Positions 16,104-25,526 are shown, counted from the stretch's first letter. The stretch is DNA of 64,000 nt from Bacillota bacterium (GCA_023407175.1 JAEYMU010000013.1:38384-102383); one strand, 5' to 3'. The notes: generated by a model from the sequence alone, not told the origin. A program made the numbers and translations.

Positions 16104-18230
16104 TTACGGTTCTGTTCCCAGTACTAAGGCACCATCATAATAAACCGTGATATGTGCGTTATTATCATAGGAATAATCATTGGACTGGTCATAAACACTC
16201 CAGTCACTCTTACACAACCTGGTATTGATAGTCAGTGTGGAGCCTGCCGATAAGACATCACTGGTACTCAGCTTAATTTCAATATATGAACTTGCATTTG
16301 TCTTAGGACTGCTCATCGTTATTACGCTTCCGCTGACAGAGCTTAGATACGATACATACCAGGGAGACTTATTCAATGATACCGCAGCCGTATCGCAATA
16401 GAAGTTTTCAGCCGCCGTTCCCTCCTTGGTATAGTAATAACGGATGGTCAGCTTGGACAAATTAATGTCGCCGCCGCTGACATGCTTAAGCGTTATATTG
16501 TTCGTTATGGTATTCGTAGAAACAGAGGAATTGCCTGTATCCGTCAAGCTTAACGTCAAGCTGCCGGATGGCGTCGGTGTCGGTGTAACGGTAGGCGTTG
16601 GCGTAGCCGTTGGAGTAGGCGTTGCGGTCGGCGTCGGTGTCGGCGTTACACTTGTGGTCGGTGTCGGGGTAGGGGTAACGGTAGGAGTGCCGCCTCCAAA
16701 GCTGGGCAGCTCATCCAGAGTAATCACCGCATTACTGTTATATACCTTATAAACCATCGACGCCTCCGTATAAGTACTGCCGATATTTCCCGAGCTCATC
16801 AGGAAATCCCCATACCAGACTCCGAACCACAGCCAATAGGTGTTATCCCTTACCATCAAATCCGGGTCCATCATAACACCGTTTTCACTTAAGGTGGCCA
16901 TCTTGTTACCATTCGAATAATTCACTGTTTTCATAAACTGATCGGACTGAACACTGTAGTTATAGCCAGCAGCGTAGATATCCGTACCAACAATATCACA
17001 ATATGCATCACCGGGATACCAGTCGGCACTTTGTCCGTTCCAAACCCAAATCAGATTATTCAAGTGATGATAATAGGTCTGACGGTTAAACATCAGCTTA
17101 TACAGCCAAAGATACGGCTCCGCCCCCTTTGCACCCCACCAGAACCAGCCGCCGCTGGCCTCGTGAAGCGGTCTCCAGAGAACAGTAACCCCTGCCTGCT
17201 GCAAGGTATTCAGATAACCTGATATAACATCAATATCACGAACCAGAAGATAACACTCCTCTGAAATCTGCCCAGCCTCATACATGGTTTTAATTTCACT
17301 CAAGGGCTTTGTGCTGATATCATAGGTAGTGACTGCCTTCGATATATCAAAGGAGGTACTCTCTGTGTAGAAGGAGGCTCCTCCCTTCGGCGCGTGCCAG
17401 TGCCATTGGAAGGAGGTCAACCCGCCTTTTTGATCCCAGGCAAGTGCCAGATTTACTTCATCTGAATTCTGCCAGGAGCTGGCAGGAGAACAAAAGATTA
17501 AATCAAACAAACGCACTGCAGGATATTTTCCTGTATAGCTGTAGAGAGCTTCCGCTTCTGTATTGGTATTCAAGGTACAGCTTTGTCCTGATAAGGTGTG
17601 CTTGCCATAAATGCTCTTCAGATAAGTCATAATATTCTTGGTTTTTTGATTGGCATTTGGATTTACAAGGGTTGAGGTAGCACTTGCGTATACCGAATCC
17701 TTCACACCGGAGCCATCTTCAATCAAGATATAATCCAGATCGAACCAGCCCCAATATTCCTTAATGGATATGGTCGCGGTTCCTGCCTGCAGGTATACGC
17801 CTTCGATTACGGTATCATGCCAGGCACCGTCACCCGTACTGTATATCGTTGCTGCCTGGGCACCATTAATATAAAGATAATTTTCCTTATAGCTGTCCGA
17901 GGCAGTTCGAACAGTAAAGGTATAATGCTGGGTAGCAGGAATGGTAACCTGCATGGACCAGGAATTGCTGCTGGACTGGGTAAACCCGGTAGCATAACCG
18001 GTTCCACTGTAGCCGGCTCTTGTGGTAGCCGTCGTAACACTTCCGGCCATCACTGCATTCTCAGCCTCCAGCTTGCTGGAAAACTCCGTTGCGGCATATG
18101 CCTTCGTTAGGTTGCTGTCATCCGTACCCCATACTCCGGTTAATAACCCCGTAGCATTACTTAGGAGCGTTGACACAAGCAATGCCATACTTAGCATCAA
18201 TGCCATAAAACTCTTTTTCATCCTTCTCAT
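16104..18230 (-). CDS. secreted modular beta-mannanase: CBM35-like, GH26, Pro-Thr linker, CBM3-like
   Basis: The enzyme cleaves beta-1,4-mannan outside the cell. The 708-residue protein has a signal peptide (about 1-46, ending AYAA) and a CBM35-like module (about 53-171, KLEAENAVMAG ... WGWFDLDYILIE). The GH26 catalytic domain (about 185-505) has acid/base Glu357 in RPLHEASGGWFWWG and nucleophile Glu449 in MATLSENGV. A Thr-Pro linker (about 515-556) leads to a C-terminal cellulose-binding CBM3-like module (about 557-708). The first ATG is used because GGGGG lies 8 nt upstream. A LacI/CcpA-like 12-mer lies 72 nt upstream, suggesting catabolite or LacI control. Confidence 0.93.
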   Translation of the reverse strand: MRRMKKSFMALMLSMALLVSTLLSNATGLLTGVWGTDDSNLTKAYAATEFSSKLEAENAVMAGSVTTATTRAGYSGTGYATGFTQSSSNSWSMQVTIPATQHYTFTVRTASDSYKENYLYINGAQAATIYSTGDGAWHDTVIEGVYLQAGTATISIKEYWGWFDLDYILIEDGSGVKDSVYASATSTLVNPNANQKTKNIMTYLKSIYGKHTLSGQSCTLNTNTEAEALYSYTGKYPAVRLFDLIFCSPASSWQNSDEVNLALAWDQKGGLTSFQWHWHAPKGGASFYTESTSFDISKAVTTYDISTKPLSEIKTMYEAGQISEECYLLVRDIDVISGYLNTLQQAGVTVLWRPLHEASGGWFWWGAKGAEPYLWLYKLMFNRQTYYHHLNNLIWVWNGQSADWYPGDAYCDIVGTDIYAAGYNYSVQSDQFMKTVNYSNGNKMATLSENGVMMDPDLMVRDNTYWLWFGVWYGDFLMSSGNIGSTYTEASMVYKVYNSNAVITLDELPSFGGGTPTVTPTPTPTTSVTPTPTPTATPTPTATPTPTVTPTPTPSGSLTLSLTDTGNSSVSTNTITNNITLKHVSGGDINLSKLTIRYYYTKEGTAAENFYCDTAAVSLNKSPWYVSYLSSVSGSVITMSSPKTNASSYIEIKLSTSDVLSAGSTLTINTRLCKSDWSVYDQSNDYSYDNNAHITVYYDGALVLGTEP
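16563..16688 (-). repeat. short tandem repeat encoding the Thr-Pro linker
   Basis: GGCGTAGGC/GTCGGCGTTGGA-like hexamers encode 42 residues of Thr-Pro (with Val, Ala, Ser). It is a flexible interdomain linker and a likely site of repeat-number variation. Confidence 0.85.
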
Positions 18231-18301
18231 TACTTAAACCCCCTTTTAATATAATAGAATATATAATCCGGGCAGATATCGCCCACATTACCGAACAGTT
18301 G

Positions 18302-18320
18302 AGGAAAGCGTTTATTTCCA
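18302..18320 (-). promoter_or_regulatory. LacI/CcpA-like operator upstream of the mannanase gene
   Basis: AGGAAAGCGTTT, identical over 12 bp to the maltodextrin-operon site, continues into ATTTCC, giving an imperfect palindrome. The rest of the 18231-18595 gap is AT-rich, with no ORF or RNA gene that I recognise. Confidence 0.5.
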
Positions 18321-18597
18321 TAAAATCAGTCAGATTTATTTAAAATCCTGCGGATTACATATAAAAGTTATAAAAATAAGGGAAGTCTTTATTCTGGAAG
18401 CCAGCTAGATAGGATGTTTTTACTTCTTTATAGAAACAGCACTTTACTGCCGATATATGATCACTTTATGCCAAAGGGAAACTGCTTGTACACATTTTCA
18501 TATATGATTTTACCATATCATACATATTTTTACAACTATGATAGTAATAATTTACCATTTTATAGCATTTAAATTCCAATAACAAAATCTTAGCTCT

Positions 18598-18634
18598 GTA
18601 AAAGGCCTGTCACACCAAGTGACAGGCCTTTTAC
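18598..18634 (-). terminator. perfect 16-bp bidirectional terminator
   Basis: GTAAAAGGCCTGTCAC and its exact complement are separated by only five bases. It lies about 60 nt beyond the stop of the anti-sigma gene. Confidence 0.85.
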
Positions 18635-18695
18635 AAAAGTATCCTTCGTTAAAATTGTGTTCAGTACAACCTTATCATTCCATGACCACGACAGC

Positions 18696-19958
18696 TCAAT
18701 CGACTGGCTCTCCAGAGTATTCAGAGTAGGAGTAAAACGTGGAGGTCAAATTATATTCATCATCCAGCTTCTCTCCCGCGGAATCCGTTTCGCTATATGA
18801 CCCGCTAAAATCCAGCTTTCCCTGAGAGGAACGTATCACAAGTCCGAAGCCCCTTACCGTCGTTCCATCCACCTGAAACAAAATATCATAATCCAGCTGA
18901 TAAGAGCCATCATATACATAGTAAATACCTCTTAGCTTCATACCGGCAACAGTTACTCCCCTATCCGAAAGCTTTTGCATATTGTTAACAAAATTGGCCG
19001 TACAGGATGCCGCATAGCTTTCATAGCCTATATCAATATATTTCTGCCGCACCTTCGCCTGCTCCTCTTCATTCTTCTTCTCCTGCTCCAAAGCCGCTTC
19101 ATATACCTGCACCGGTAATATATCCGCTTCACGGGCTAACCCGGTCAGCATTTCATCCCCCTCCTCTGTGCCGCTGCTGTTTTTAAAATGATAGGGTATA
19201 TAATAGCCCCCATAGGTGCTTGATATCGACTCCGGACCATTACCCAAATCCACATATGCTTCCTGGGCATTTTTCTCTCCCAGCTCCGGATCATTCTTAA
19301 GCAGCTGTTCATATTGCTGTGCCGGGATTATGTATTTATTAGAGAAATAGATTTCACTCCAGAAAGCAAGCTCATCCTGATCGGACTCATACTGGTAATA
19401 ATACGTCATTATTTCCTTTTTTGCATAATAGTCCGTATCTCCGATCCTGATCATAGAATAAATATCCTCCAGGGATTCTATATCCTCAGGGGTTGTTAAG
19501 TCCTGGTATCTTCCCTCCAGATCAATATAGGAAAAGGCTTTCTCATAATTACCCCTTTTTATTTCAGACAGCATTGCATGTGTTTTATATAAAATACCTA
19601 TATTGGTATAGCTGATACCTTCACCGCCGGCTTGATTTATCCCCAGATAAATATTAGGAATTAGAAACAGAATGCAAAGGATTAATGCAAGAAGGCGTCT
19701 TCGCAGCCTTTTAAAGGCCTTTTTCGCAGTGAAAGAGGAAACTATTTCATCCTTCCTTAAGTTCAGATCACTTAGTTTCTCATTATTTTCGGAAATAAGC
19801 TCCTGGTTCACTGCCATACTGGTCATATTTTTATACTTCTGATTACAGCTGTCACATTCCATCAGATGTGCTTCAACCAGCTCTTTCGTATCCTCTGAAC
19901 AGATACCATCCGCATAAAGCGGTAATAAATCCTCAATGATAGTACATTTTATATTCAT
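18696..19958 (-). CDS. zinc-finger anti-sigma factor, membrane-anchored
   Basis: The 420-residue protein has an N-terminal anti-sigma zinc-binding motif (His31-x3-Cys35-x2-Cys38, in HLMECDSC) and a single transmembrane helix at about 89-107. A large extracytoplasmic domain follows (about 108-420), with no domain I recognise. It would hold the co-transcribed ECF sigma factor inactive at the membrane until an envelope signal is received. Its start overlaps the sigma stop by 4 nt. The long outer domain, far larger than in RsiW-type factors, is probably the sensory part. Confidence 0.88.
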   Translation of the reverse strand: MNIKCTIIEDLLPLYADGICSEDTKELVEAHLMECDSCNQKYKNMTSMAVNQELISENNEKLSDLNLRKDEIVSSFTAKKAFKRLRRRLLALILCILFLIPNIYLGINQAGGEGISYTNIGILYKTHAMLSEIKRGNYEKAFSYIDLEGRYQDLTTPEDIESLEDIYSMIRIGDTDYYAKKEIMTYYYQYESDQDELAFWSEIYFSNKYIIPAQQYEQLLKNDPELGEKNAQEAYVDLGNGPESISSTYGGYYIPYHFKNSSGTEEGDEMLTGLAREADILPVQVYEAALEQEKKNEEEQAKVRQKYIDIGYESYAASCTANFVNNMQKLSDRGVTVAGMKLRGIYYVYDGSYQLDYDILFQVDGTTVRGFGLVIRSSQGKLDFSGSYSETDSAGEKLDDEYNLTSTFYSYSEYSGEPVD

Positions 19959-20440
19959 TGCAGTCCCTCCATTTCATGAATCAATCGCTCCTTCGCACGA
20001 TAAAAGGTTACCTTGGCCCAGGTTTCACTTTTACCGAATACCGCCGCTATTTCTTTATATTTGAGTTCGCCGAAGATTTTCAGTGTAAAAACCTCTTTAT
20101 ATGGCTCCGGCAGCCTATGTAATGCCTTATGCAGCGATATTGCCTGTTCCTTCCGGATCAGCCGATCAATAAAATTCTCAGAGTCTTCGATGCTTTCCAT
20201 ATCAACCTGAGGCTTCGTATGCTTTCTCTTCTTACATTCATTATAATAAGCATTTCTTCCAATCTGGCACAGCCAGGTATACATACTGCATTTTCCTTCA
20301 AATTGATTGATATGTAAGAAAGCCCGGTAGAACGTTTCCTGCGTCAGTTCCTCTGCGAGGTCTATCTCCCCGGTGAGAGACAGCAGATAACGAAATACCT
20401 GCTTGGCATAAATATCATAAAGCTCCGAGAATTTTGCCAC
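19955..20440 (-). CDS. ECF-type RNA polymerase sigma factor
   Basis: The 161-residue sigma-70 protein has region 2 (YDIYAKQVFRYLLSLTG ... AEELTQETFYRAFLHINQF) and region 4 (LHRLPEPYKEVFTLKIFGEL, YKEIAAVFGKSETWAKVTFYRAKERL). The start is a GTG with GGAGG upstream. It forms a two-gene operon with its membrane anti-sigma factor and directs core polymerase to stress promoters. An ECF-like promoter with AACC in the -35 and TCTAA in the -10 lies 70-100 nt upstream, consistent with autoregulation. Confidence 0.94.
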   Translation of the reverse strand: MAKFSELYDIYAKQVFRYLLSLTGEIDLAEELTQETFYRAFLHINQFEGKCSMYTWLCQIGRNAYYNECKKRKHTKPQVDMESIEDSENFIDRLIRKEQAISLHKALHRLPEPYKEVFTLKIFGELKYKEIAAVFGKSETWAKVTFYRAKERLIHEMEGLQ

Positions 20441-20508
20441 ACCTTCCCCTCCTCTCTTTTTTGTTCATGACAAGTGCATCAGCCTGCCAATTCATCTTCT
20501 TTACGTGT

Positions 20509-20538
20509 ATTAGACAACGATATCATGAAAAGGTTACA
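20509..20538 (-). promoter_or_regulatory. predicted ECF-type autoregulatory promoter
   Basis: On the minus strand TGTAACCTTTT (20528-20538) is followed after the usual ECF spacing by TCTAAT (20509-20514). The AACC -35 core and CTAA -10 core are typical of group-01-like ECF sigma factors. Confidence 0.6.
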
Positions 20539-20556
20539 AATTATTTTTATAACACA

Positions 20557-20588
20557 ACGCCGGTATCCTGTAATCAGAATACCGGCGT
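20557..20588 (-). terminator. terminator downstream of the 20682-21389 gene
   Basis: A perfect 10-bp stem (ACGCCGGTAT / ATACCGGCGT) with a 12-nt loop, moderately T-rich beyond on the minus strand. Confidence 0.65.
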
Positions 20589-20681
20589 CCTATATTATAA
20601 TAATTTATATGTTTTATTAATACAATAAAATCCGTATGCTAAATCACTTTTTATATCACAAGCTTCCGCAGGAAATTTTGA

Positions 20682-21389
20682 TTATCTGCTGAAATTTTTA
20701 CGTTTCTTAATCCAAATTGCTGTACCACCAACAATCACGGCTACTCCTGCGATGCAGGCCAATACTACAGGGAGCCATGCATCTGATTTTTCTTCGGTAG
20801 CCGCTGTTCCTGTCGCATACATAATTGCTTCGGGGTCAGTTACTGACTGATTAGCGGCCTCCGCACTGGTAATCTCCATTTCTGCCTTGGAATCATTAAT
20901 TACCGAGTTGTCCGTCGTTGCGGAAGCATCAACAGCAACTCCTGAATCTGCTGCCTTTGACGAATCCGTTTCAGCTGCATCCGCCGTATCTGCAATGGAC
21001 ACTACCGGAGCCTGGGTGTATGCAATTTCGGGACTATATAAGGTAGCCTGCTCTTCTTCAACCACCTTAATCAGGTCTTTTCCAAAAGTATCATACAAAT
21101 AATCTGCATTTGCATCACTATAGGGAGTAATTCCGATCTGGATATAGTTATCTATAACACAGGTACTTGTCACTTGAAAGCCCATACTATCTATTTTCTT
21201 TGCACCCTCTCCAAATAAAAACTCGTCAATTTCCACCTGCTTATCATATAGCTTACTGTCAACTTCCTGTGTTCCTGCATAGGCAGCTGTCGTCTGGCCC
21301 TCTGCTTCGGCTGCCAAAGCCGCAGAGGAGGGGAATGCCAACATGCAGGCGCTAATAAATAATACTTTCATCAATTTTGTTTTAATCAT
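20682..21389 (-). CDS. secreted single-pass membrane protein with C-terminal anchor
   Basis: The 235-residue protein has a signal peptide (about 1-27, ending ALAAEAEG) and a globular segment (about 45-125) with DEFLFGEGAKKIDSMGF and IQIGITPYSDANADYL. A low-complexity Ala/Ser/Asp/Thr stretch follows (about 130-200), then a C-terminal transmembrane helix (WLPVVLACIAGVAVIVGGTAIW) and a positive tail KKRKNFSR. It is therefore anchored with its bulk outside. The start at 21389 is chosen because GGAGG lies 8 nt upstream; an ATG at 21404 overlaps that site. It lies 58 nt downstream of the DUF4367 gene and is probably co-expressed with the ECF operon. Function unknown. Confidence 0.65.
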   Translation of the reverse strand: MIKTKLMKVLFISACMLAFPSSAALAAEAEGQTTAAYAGTQEVDSKLYDKQVEIDEFLFGEGAKKIDSMGFQVTSTCVIDNYIQIGITPYSDANADYLYDTFGKDLIKVVEEEQATLYSPEIAYTQAPVVSIADTADAAETDSSKAADSGVAVDASATTDNSVINDSKAEMEITSAEAANQSVTDPEAIMYATGTAATEEKSDAWLPVVLACIAGVAVIVGGTAIWIKKRKNFSR

Positions 21390-21446
21390 ATCATTATCCT
21401 CCATAATTTTAATGTTTGTTTTGTTTTTATAAGCTGCAATTCATGG

Positions 21447-22172
21447 TTATGACATTGCTTTGGCGACCTTAACCGCTTCCTCCCGGGTAAGCTGTCCGGA
21501 TATACTGTAATGAATCTCTTCCTTATACCAATGCAGCTCGATGTACTGATCCCCGGTTCCAGCCTCGTCCCCCGGCTGTAATTTCTTTATATATCCCGTA
21601 AAGCCATCCATGGAAATAGCCTCATAGCCGCTAACCCCCTCCTGGGAAGCTGACTTCTCCTCTGTTATATAAATCGACTGTTCCCCCGATTGATAGCTTA
21701 ATATAATTTTATCCGCACTGCTCCTATCGGCTCCAAAAGCCTGTATCCCATCAAGCTGATATTCTTCGGGAAGATAATCCGGTGTAAGAAAAGCACTGCC
21801 AAAGATCTCACCGGCCTCCTCCATTGTATTCAGCCGCCAGGTATTTTCCTGGGAGCTATCCTGTACGATCGAGCTCGCCGCACTTTCGGGCGCGGTTTCC
21901 GTAACCTTTGCGGTATCCTGTGTATTATCAGCAAGAAGATTTATTTCCGTGTTTTCCTCCTGCTTCACAGGACTTTTAATCGGTAAGATGCCGGATAGGT
22001 TCAGAAAACCCAACGTTAGAAGCAGACACGCTGCCGGTATCAGAACTCTGCCTGCAAAAGCATAATTTTTCTTCTTACACTGAGCCAGAGTTCTTCTCTT
22101 AAGGTCTTCTCCTGCATTGATATCACTCATGATTTCATCTGCGATGCTTTTGAAATCTTCCAATTTATCCAT
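21447..22172 (-). CDS. DUF4367-type anti-sigma-like membrane protein
   Basis: The 241-residue protein has a short cytoplasmic N-terminus (about 1-38), one transmembrane helix (about 39-60) and an acidic linker. Its outer domain (about 118-240, with EIFGSAFLTPDYLPEEYQL and the SIYITEEKS strand) matches DUF4367. Such proteins are regularly encoded behind ECF sigma factors and are thought to regulate them, although no zinc-finger ZAS motif is present. Its start overlaps the sigma gene by 8 nt, so the two are translationally coupled. Confidence 0.75.
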   Translation of the reverse strand: MDKLEDFKSIADEIMSDINAGEDLKRRTLAQCKKKNYAFAGRVLIPAACLLLTLGFLNLSGILPIKSPVKQEENTEINLLADNTQDTAKVTETAPESAASSIVQDSSQENTWRLNTMEEAGEIFGSAFLTPDYLPEEYQLDGIQAFGADRSSADKIILSYQSGEQSIYITEEKSASQEGVSGYEAISMDGFTGYIKKLQPGDEAGTGDQYIELHWYKEEIHYSISGQLTREEAVKVAKAMS

Positions 22173-22722
22173 TCAAATCCACCCTCCCTTCGAGCTTTGT
22201 TTTTAATATCTCTCTGGCTCTGTAAAGCCGGCTCCTTACCGTGCCTTCCGGGATATTCAAGATTTTACTGATTTGTAAGGTATCGTAATCCTGGTAATAA
22301 TAAAGAATGACAACCTCCTTATAGGCAGGCTTGAGGGAGATCACTTCATGAAACAGAAGCCGGTTTTCCTCCGATTTTATGATACGGCTCTCAACACCCG
22401 GATTACTGTCTTCATTTACAATTGTGTCTGTCAGGTTCACTCTTCTTAACCAGGCACTCCGTAATATATCCTTGCAGGTATTAATCGTTATTTTTATAAT
22501 CCATGTTTTCTCGCTGCTTTCTCCCTTAAAGCTTCCATATTTATGAAAGACCTTTATAAACACTTCCTGAAAGGCATCCTCCGCTTTATGGTAATCCTTA
22601 AGAAACATATAGGCAGTTCTGAGAACATCATTTCCATAGGTGTCCATCATTCTCTTTATTTCTATTTCAATATCTTTACTTTTGCTTAGGCTATTCTCCT
22701 TTGGTACCGAAAGGGAATACAT
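22165..22722 (-). CDS. ECF-type RNA polymerase sigma factor
   Basis: The 185-residue protein has region 2 (YGNDVLRTAYMFLKDYHKAEDAFQEVFIKVF) and region 4 (LKPAYKEVVILYYYQDYDTLQISKILNIPEGTVRSRLYRAREIL). The start at 22722 is set by AAAGGAGG upstream; the longer frame to 22752 would cover that site. It heads an operon with the DUF4367 membrane protein and the C-terminally anchored protein. The target regulon is unknown; a CGTCTAAT -10-like sequence lies 33 nt upstream. Confidence 0.92.
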   Translation of the reverse strand: MYSLSVPKENSLSKSKDIEIEIKRMMDTYGNDVLRTAYMFLKDYHKAEDAFQEVFIKVFHKYGSFKGESSEKTWIIKITINTCKDILRSAWLRRVNLTDTIVNEDSNPGVESRIIKSEENRLLFHEVISLKPAYKEVVILYYYQDYDTLQISKILNIPEGTVRSRLYRAREILKTKLEGRVDLNG

Positions 22723-22754
22723 TGTGTGCCTCCTTTCTTTGTGTGCCTTCACTG

Positions 22755-22786
22755 ATTAGACGCCAGTGCAGCAATTCATGCTCCCG
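22755..22786 (-). promoter_or_regulatory. possible ECF promoter of the second sigma operon
   Basis: CGTCTAAT on the minus strand (22755-22762) matches ECF -10 elements. CGGGAGC (22780-22786) is only a loose -35. The rest of 22790-23117 holds hairpins and no gene that I can support. Confidence 0.35.
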
Positions 22787-22971
22787 CTGTTTTATATTTT
22801 TTTATAGGCTCATGAATTCAGACCAATAAAAAAACATTCTGATTTTATTCATCCGAATGTTTCCTGTTTATTTCTTATCCTTTATATTTTTCTAATATTG
22901 CAGGCAATCTATACCTGATCTTATAAAAAAGCCTTTTAGACCGGTTATCTACCATATTGTTTACGAAACAA

Positions 22972-23039
22972 AGAGTTTCCTTTGCGAAACTCTGACATAA
23001 AAAATCGCAAGGCTTACCCCATATGTAAGCCTTGCGATT
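22972..23039 (-). terminator. amylase terminator and adjacent second hairpin
   Basis: A perfect 15-bp stem (AATCGCAAGGCTTAC / GTAAGCCTTGCGATT, 23003-23039) is followed on the minus strand by TTTTTTATG. A second 8-bp stem (22972-22993) lies just beyond. A third stem with a T-run sits at 22832-22862. Confidence 0.85.
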
Positions 23040-23117
23040 ATAACAGTTATAAAATTGCGAATTCAATCTGTCTGAAGCGACCGCATTCTCTGCCTCACCC
23101 AGGAAGCATCTGAGTCA

Positions 23118-25397
23118 TCACCACGATATTGTAGTGCTTCCTGCTCCGGAGGCTGGAACCGTATAGGTTTTATTAGAACCGCTCTGCCATACTACCGCAC
23201 CGCTTGCATCCTTTTTTATCGCCTTAAATTCAATACTTGTCCCTGCCGGAAGATTTACTGTTACTGTCCAGGTTGGATAATTAGGACAGGAAGCCGGCCC
23301 TATTGCATTTGCTGTATTCCAGGAGCCAAGCTCCGGGATATTTCCGACAATATAGACATTCTGTCCCCAGACGGTAGTTGCATTATTTATAGTAAATGTA
23401 ACGGCTACCAGACCTGTCACCGGTTTTTCACTGGTAATAACCCCATTCTTAATCCAGCAATCCCCGGTTACCAGATATCCGGCCTGGCCTGATGCAGGAA
23501 TTTGCAGGCTGCCGCTGTTGAATAAAACATATGCCTTATCCCAGCCGTTAATTGTATAGGAATACCAATTACTTCCTTCGCTGGTCATCGCAGTTCCCGG
23601 CCATGCAGCGCCCTGCTTCGTTGGCGTTACCGTATCATCATAATAATAGATATTTGGTGTTCCCCAGGAATCCGGCTTATAATAATGCACCGTAATACTG
23701 TTGCTTTTCGCTTTCACATAGGTACAGGTCTTTGTCACCGTACCGGCGCTGTTGGAAGCTGTTACAGTCAATGTATAGCTGGTGCCGCTTGCATCCCCGT
23801 TCCCTATGGTAATAGCAGCGGTCGAAGTAAACGCTACCGGAGTACCTCCATTTAATACATAGGAAGCAGAAGTTGCATTGGAACAGCTTATGGCAATCGC
23901 CTGGGTATCCGATGTAAACGTGGTACTGTCCGGACTTACCGTAATAGACGGTGCAGAGGCAGCCGGTGTATAAAGCACCGCAATTGTTCCGCTCTTAATT
24001 GTACCGCTAAGCTTTCCATTGGTAACAGTGAAGGTTCCGTTCACTCCCGTATGGTCCACATAGGTTCCATTCGCCAGGTTTGTCGTCTGTGAGGTGAAGG
24101 TCATGTCCCCATTCAGGGAAAGGATTACTGATCCCTTCGTACCGCGGTCAATCATCATGATATTATTATTGATTTGACGAATATATTCACTTTGTCCAAC
24201 CATGGCATTATGGAATTTATTAATTGCGACTACCTCATTATCCTTCCACTCGCTATCTCCGGCACTGCCAATCGTAGACGCAGCACCTGCTCCGTCGGTC
24301 GGACGGTTAAAGAATAAGGGAGTTCCTTCTCCGCGGGCAGCCACGATAGCCCAGCCCATTTCTATCTGCCAGTTGCTCATACTTTTGGAATCTCCGTCGG
24401 AGTTCAAATAGGTATCATGTGATTCTACCCAGGTTACCAGCTTGGAAGGATCCACTCCCCGGCCGCCGTAATCTGATACATTGGCTGCCGATACATTGTG
24501 ATCCGTTATTGCGTCCCGAACATTGAAGCCATAAGCTGAGGCAGTCAAATTAATATAATTTGCATAATCTTCAAAGGCATCTGTATATTTACCGTCATAC
24601 TTGTCTTTATCACCAGACTGAAGAACCTCTCCATAAACATAGCTGTCACTGTCCACCGCTTTAATCGCAGCCATTACTCTTGGCCAGAAATATTCAACCG
24701 GATTGTCATTATCCTCCGGAAGAGCAATATGCTTTGCAGCATCAAACCGGAAGCCGTCTGCCCCGTCTGCAATGAGCTTTGTCAGGAAGGGGATGATGTA
24801 ATTATCCTGTAACGTCGTATTTTCCGTAGCCAAATCCGGCAAGCCGATACAGCCATGGGTAACCTGCCATCTGTCGTTATAACTGATACTACCCTTATAG
24901 GTATGCCAGAAGCTTGAATTATTGAGAATACTTGAATTCACCCTGGTTGACGGGGTTGTCTCCTGTCCTGCCCCATTATTGGCCGTATGGTTGCAGACCA
25001 CATCAACGATGATCTTTATACCGTATTTCTCTGCCTCAGTACACATGGCGGCAAACTCCTGCTCCGTACCAAGCTGATTGCCCACTGTAAAATCAATCGG
25101 CTGGTAAAGCATATACCACATGCTGGCTGAATTTTCCTTTGATGGCTGTACAACAGACGTCTGAACCGTATTATAGCCCGCCGCAGCAATTGATGCCAGA
25201 TTGTTCTTAATTGTGTTAAATGACCAGTCAAATGCATGGAGAATTACTCCATCTGCAGTATCCTCCGGCAGATCGTAGCTTGTTTCCGATGCTGCCGCAG
25301 CAACTGGAAGGTTGCTTTGCACATTGATTCCACTTAATTGGATCAATAGTGCCAACATCACCAGCATGCTGCTTAAAACCTTTACAACTTTTTTCAT
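23118..25397 (-). CDS. secreted alpha-amylase with CBM26 and CBM20 modules
   Basis: The enzyme hydrolyses starch outside the cell, feeding the maltodextrin importer. The 759-residue protein has a signal peptide (about 1-35) and a GH13 domain (about 45-475) with VDVVCNHTA, nucleophile Asp219 in DGFRFDAAKH, acid/base Glu257 in YGEVLQ and Asp328 in VESHDTY. An Ig-like or chitobiase-C-like module (about 483-563) and a CBM26 starch-binding module (about 568-658, ITVHYYKPDSWGTPNIYYYD) follow. A CBM20 module (about 664-759, VWGQNVYIVGNIPELGSWN) ends the protein. ATG follows GGAGAGGG. A truncated tandem copy lies upstream. Confidence 0.94.
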   Translation of the reverse strand: MKKVVKVLSSMLVMLALLIQLSGINVQSNLPVAAAASETSYDLPEDTADGVILHAFDWSFNTIKNNLASIAAAGYNTVQTSVVQPSKENSASMWYMLYQPIDFTVGNQLGTEQEFAAMCTEAEKYGIKIIVDVVCNHTANNGAGQETTPSTRVNSSILNNSSFWHTYKGSISYNDRWQVTHGCIGLPDLATENTTLQDNYIIPFLTKLIADGADGFRFDAAKHIALPEDNDNPVEYFWPRVMAAIKAVDSDSYVYGEVLQSGDKDKYDGKYTDAFEDYANYINLTASAYGFNVRDAITDHNVSAANVSDYGGRGVDPSKLVTWVESHDTYLNSDGDSKSMSNWQIEMGWAIVAARGEGTPLFFNRPTDGAGAASTIGSAGDSEWKDNEVVAINKFHNAMVGQSEYIRQINNNIMMIDRGTKGSVILSLNGDMTFTSQTTNLANGTYVDHTGVNGTFTVTNGKLSGTIKSGTIAVLYTPAASAPSITVSPDSTTFTSDTQAIAISCSNATSASYVLNGGTPVAFTSTAAITIGNGDASGTSYTLTVTASNSAGTVTKTCTYVKAKSNSITVHYYKPDSWGTPNIYYYDDTVTPTKQGAAWPGTAMTSEGSNWYSYTINGWDKAYVLFNSGSLQIPASGQAGYLVTGDCWIKNGVITSEKPVTGLVAVTFTINNATTVWGQNVYIVGNIPELGSWNTANAIGPASCPNYPTWTVTVNLPAGTSIEFKAIKKDASGAVVWQSGSNKTYTVPASGAGSTTISW

Positions 25398-25526
25398 TTT
25401 TACCCTCTCCTTGTATAATATTTGCCATGATCAAAATACAATACACTATTTTGACAGGCATGGCTTTCCCCCTAAGGCCATGGCAGACATGGCTCAAAAT
25501 ACATTATTTTACATTTTTCGATCATT

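Noticed and set aside
16563..16688. Repeat array resembling a minisatellite or CRISPR
   Set aside because: The repeats are in frame and encode a Thr-Pro linker between two recognised domains; there are no unique spacers.
22875..23066. 63-codon minus-strand ORF between the sigma operon and the amylase
   Set aside because: It overlaps the amylase terminator hairpins, lacks a ribosome binding site and resembles nothing known.
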